Assembly: GCF_000966975.1 (NCBI RefSeq)
Contig: NZ_JZWV01000076.1
Span: 1 to 5,100, forward strand
DNA length: 5,100 nt
Direction: 5' to 3'
Origin: Streptomyces katrae
GTDB lineage: Bacteria; Actinomycetota; Actinomycetes; Streptomycetales; Streptomycetaceae
Every line of letters starts with the position of its first letter. Within the stretch, counting starts at the first letter, position 1. Made by a program: the position numbers and the translations under genes. The notes beneath the pieces are model-generated. The model saw only the letters and a program-made list of their open reading frames with translations. It was not told where the DNA came from and did not search any database. This document shows positions 4,963 to 5,100 of the stretch, in pieces.

Positions 4963-4965
4963 GTG
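4947..4965. promoter_or_regulatory. MarR operator candidate CACACAT-CATTA-ATGTGTG
   Basis: Perfect 7-bp arms around a 5-base spacer, a 19-bp dyad of the size bound by MarR dimers. It covers the -10 hexamers of both divergent promoters, so one bound dimer would shut off both genes. It lies within a longer, imperfect dyad at 4934-4978 that begins TTG and ends CAA. Confidence 0.6.
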
Positions 4966-4978
4966 TGTGCACGCACAA
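4950..4978 (-). promoter_or_regulatory. Candidate promoter for the MarR gene (TTGTGC-N17-TGATGT)
   Basis: On the minus strand TTGTGC (4978-4973) and TGATGT (4955-4950) are 17 bases apart. The two hexamers are exact positional mirror images of the plus-strand promoter about base 4956. Initiation would be near 4943, leaving about 27 bases before the ATG at 4916. Confidence 0.42.
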
Positions 4979-4994
4979 ACCTAGGGAGCCTTCC

Positions 4995-5100
4995 ATGACC
5001 ACCACGTCCGCAAAGACCGTCCTCATCACCGGCACCTCCTCCGGCATCGGACTCGCCGCCGCGGTGGCGGCGGCACGGGCCGGCTGGCACACCGTCGCCA
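4995..5100 (+). CDS. Short-chain dehydrogenase/reductase, N-terminal part only
   Basis: NAD(P)-dependent oxidoreductase of the classical SDR family, cut by the window end after 35 codons. The visible start, MTTTSAKTVLITGTSSGIGL, holds the first beta strand (TVLIT) and the TGxxxGIG dinucleotide-binding motif (GTSSGIG), followed by a helix AAAVAAARAGWHTVA. The ATG at 4995 has GGGAG (4984-4988) six bases upstream. The catalytic Ser-Tyr-Lys lies beyond the window, so substrate and cofactor preference cannot be judged. It is divergent from the MarR gene, a common arrangement for a ligand-inducible SDR under a local repressor. Confidence 0.88.
   Translation, partial: MTTTSAKTVLITGTSSGIGLAAAVAAARAGWHTVA

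Overview
The window is about 73% GC with strongly GC-ending codons, GTG and TTG starts, and genes typical of actinobacteria. It is most likely a Streptomyces (or close relative) chromosome. I see no insertion sequence, phage gene, tRNA, rRNA or CRISPR array. The content is ordinary chromosome: regulators, small membrane proteins and lipid catabolism.

Layout: (1) bases 3-902, plus strand, the 3' part of a PucR-family regulator whose beginning lies left of the window. (2) Bases 923-1840, minus strand, a tight three-gene unit converging on the PucR gene. In transcription order it is a 28-residue single-pass membrane peptide too short for routine gene calling, an ECF sigma factor, and a 91-residue cysteine-containing membrane protein; each gene overlaps the next. 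(3) Bases 1841-2027, a divergent control region with several inverted repeats. (4) Bases 2028-4070, plus strand, an acyl-CoA dehydrogenase followed after 6 bases by a TesB-type acyl-CoA thioesterase. (5) Bases 4027-4916, minus strand, a MarR-family regulator followed by a three-pass membrane protein whose 3' end overlaps the thioesterase gene by 44 bases. (6) Bases 4917-4994, a symmetric divergent promoter/operator region. (7) From 4995, plus strand, the start of a short-chain dehydrogenase/reductase that runs off the window.

How the genes may work together: the dehydrogenase and thioesterase form an acyl-CoA unit, one oxidising the acyl-CoA at C2-C3 and the other hydrolysing acyl-CoA to free acid and CoA. 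The MarR regulator very probably controls the divergent SDR gene and itself. The sigma factor unit has no recognisable anti-sigma factor; its two small membrane proteins are the only candidate partners in view.

The most distinctive signals are a perfect 16-bp stem inside the first codons of the thioesterase gene, a mirror-symmetric 45-bp divergent promoter between the MarR and SDR genes, and the overlooked membrane peptide overlapping the sigma factor start. I do not see convincing evidence for a wholly new biological system here.
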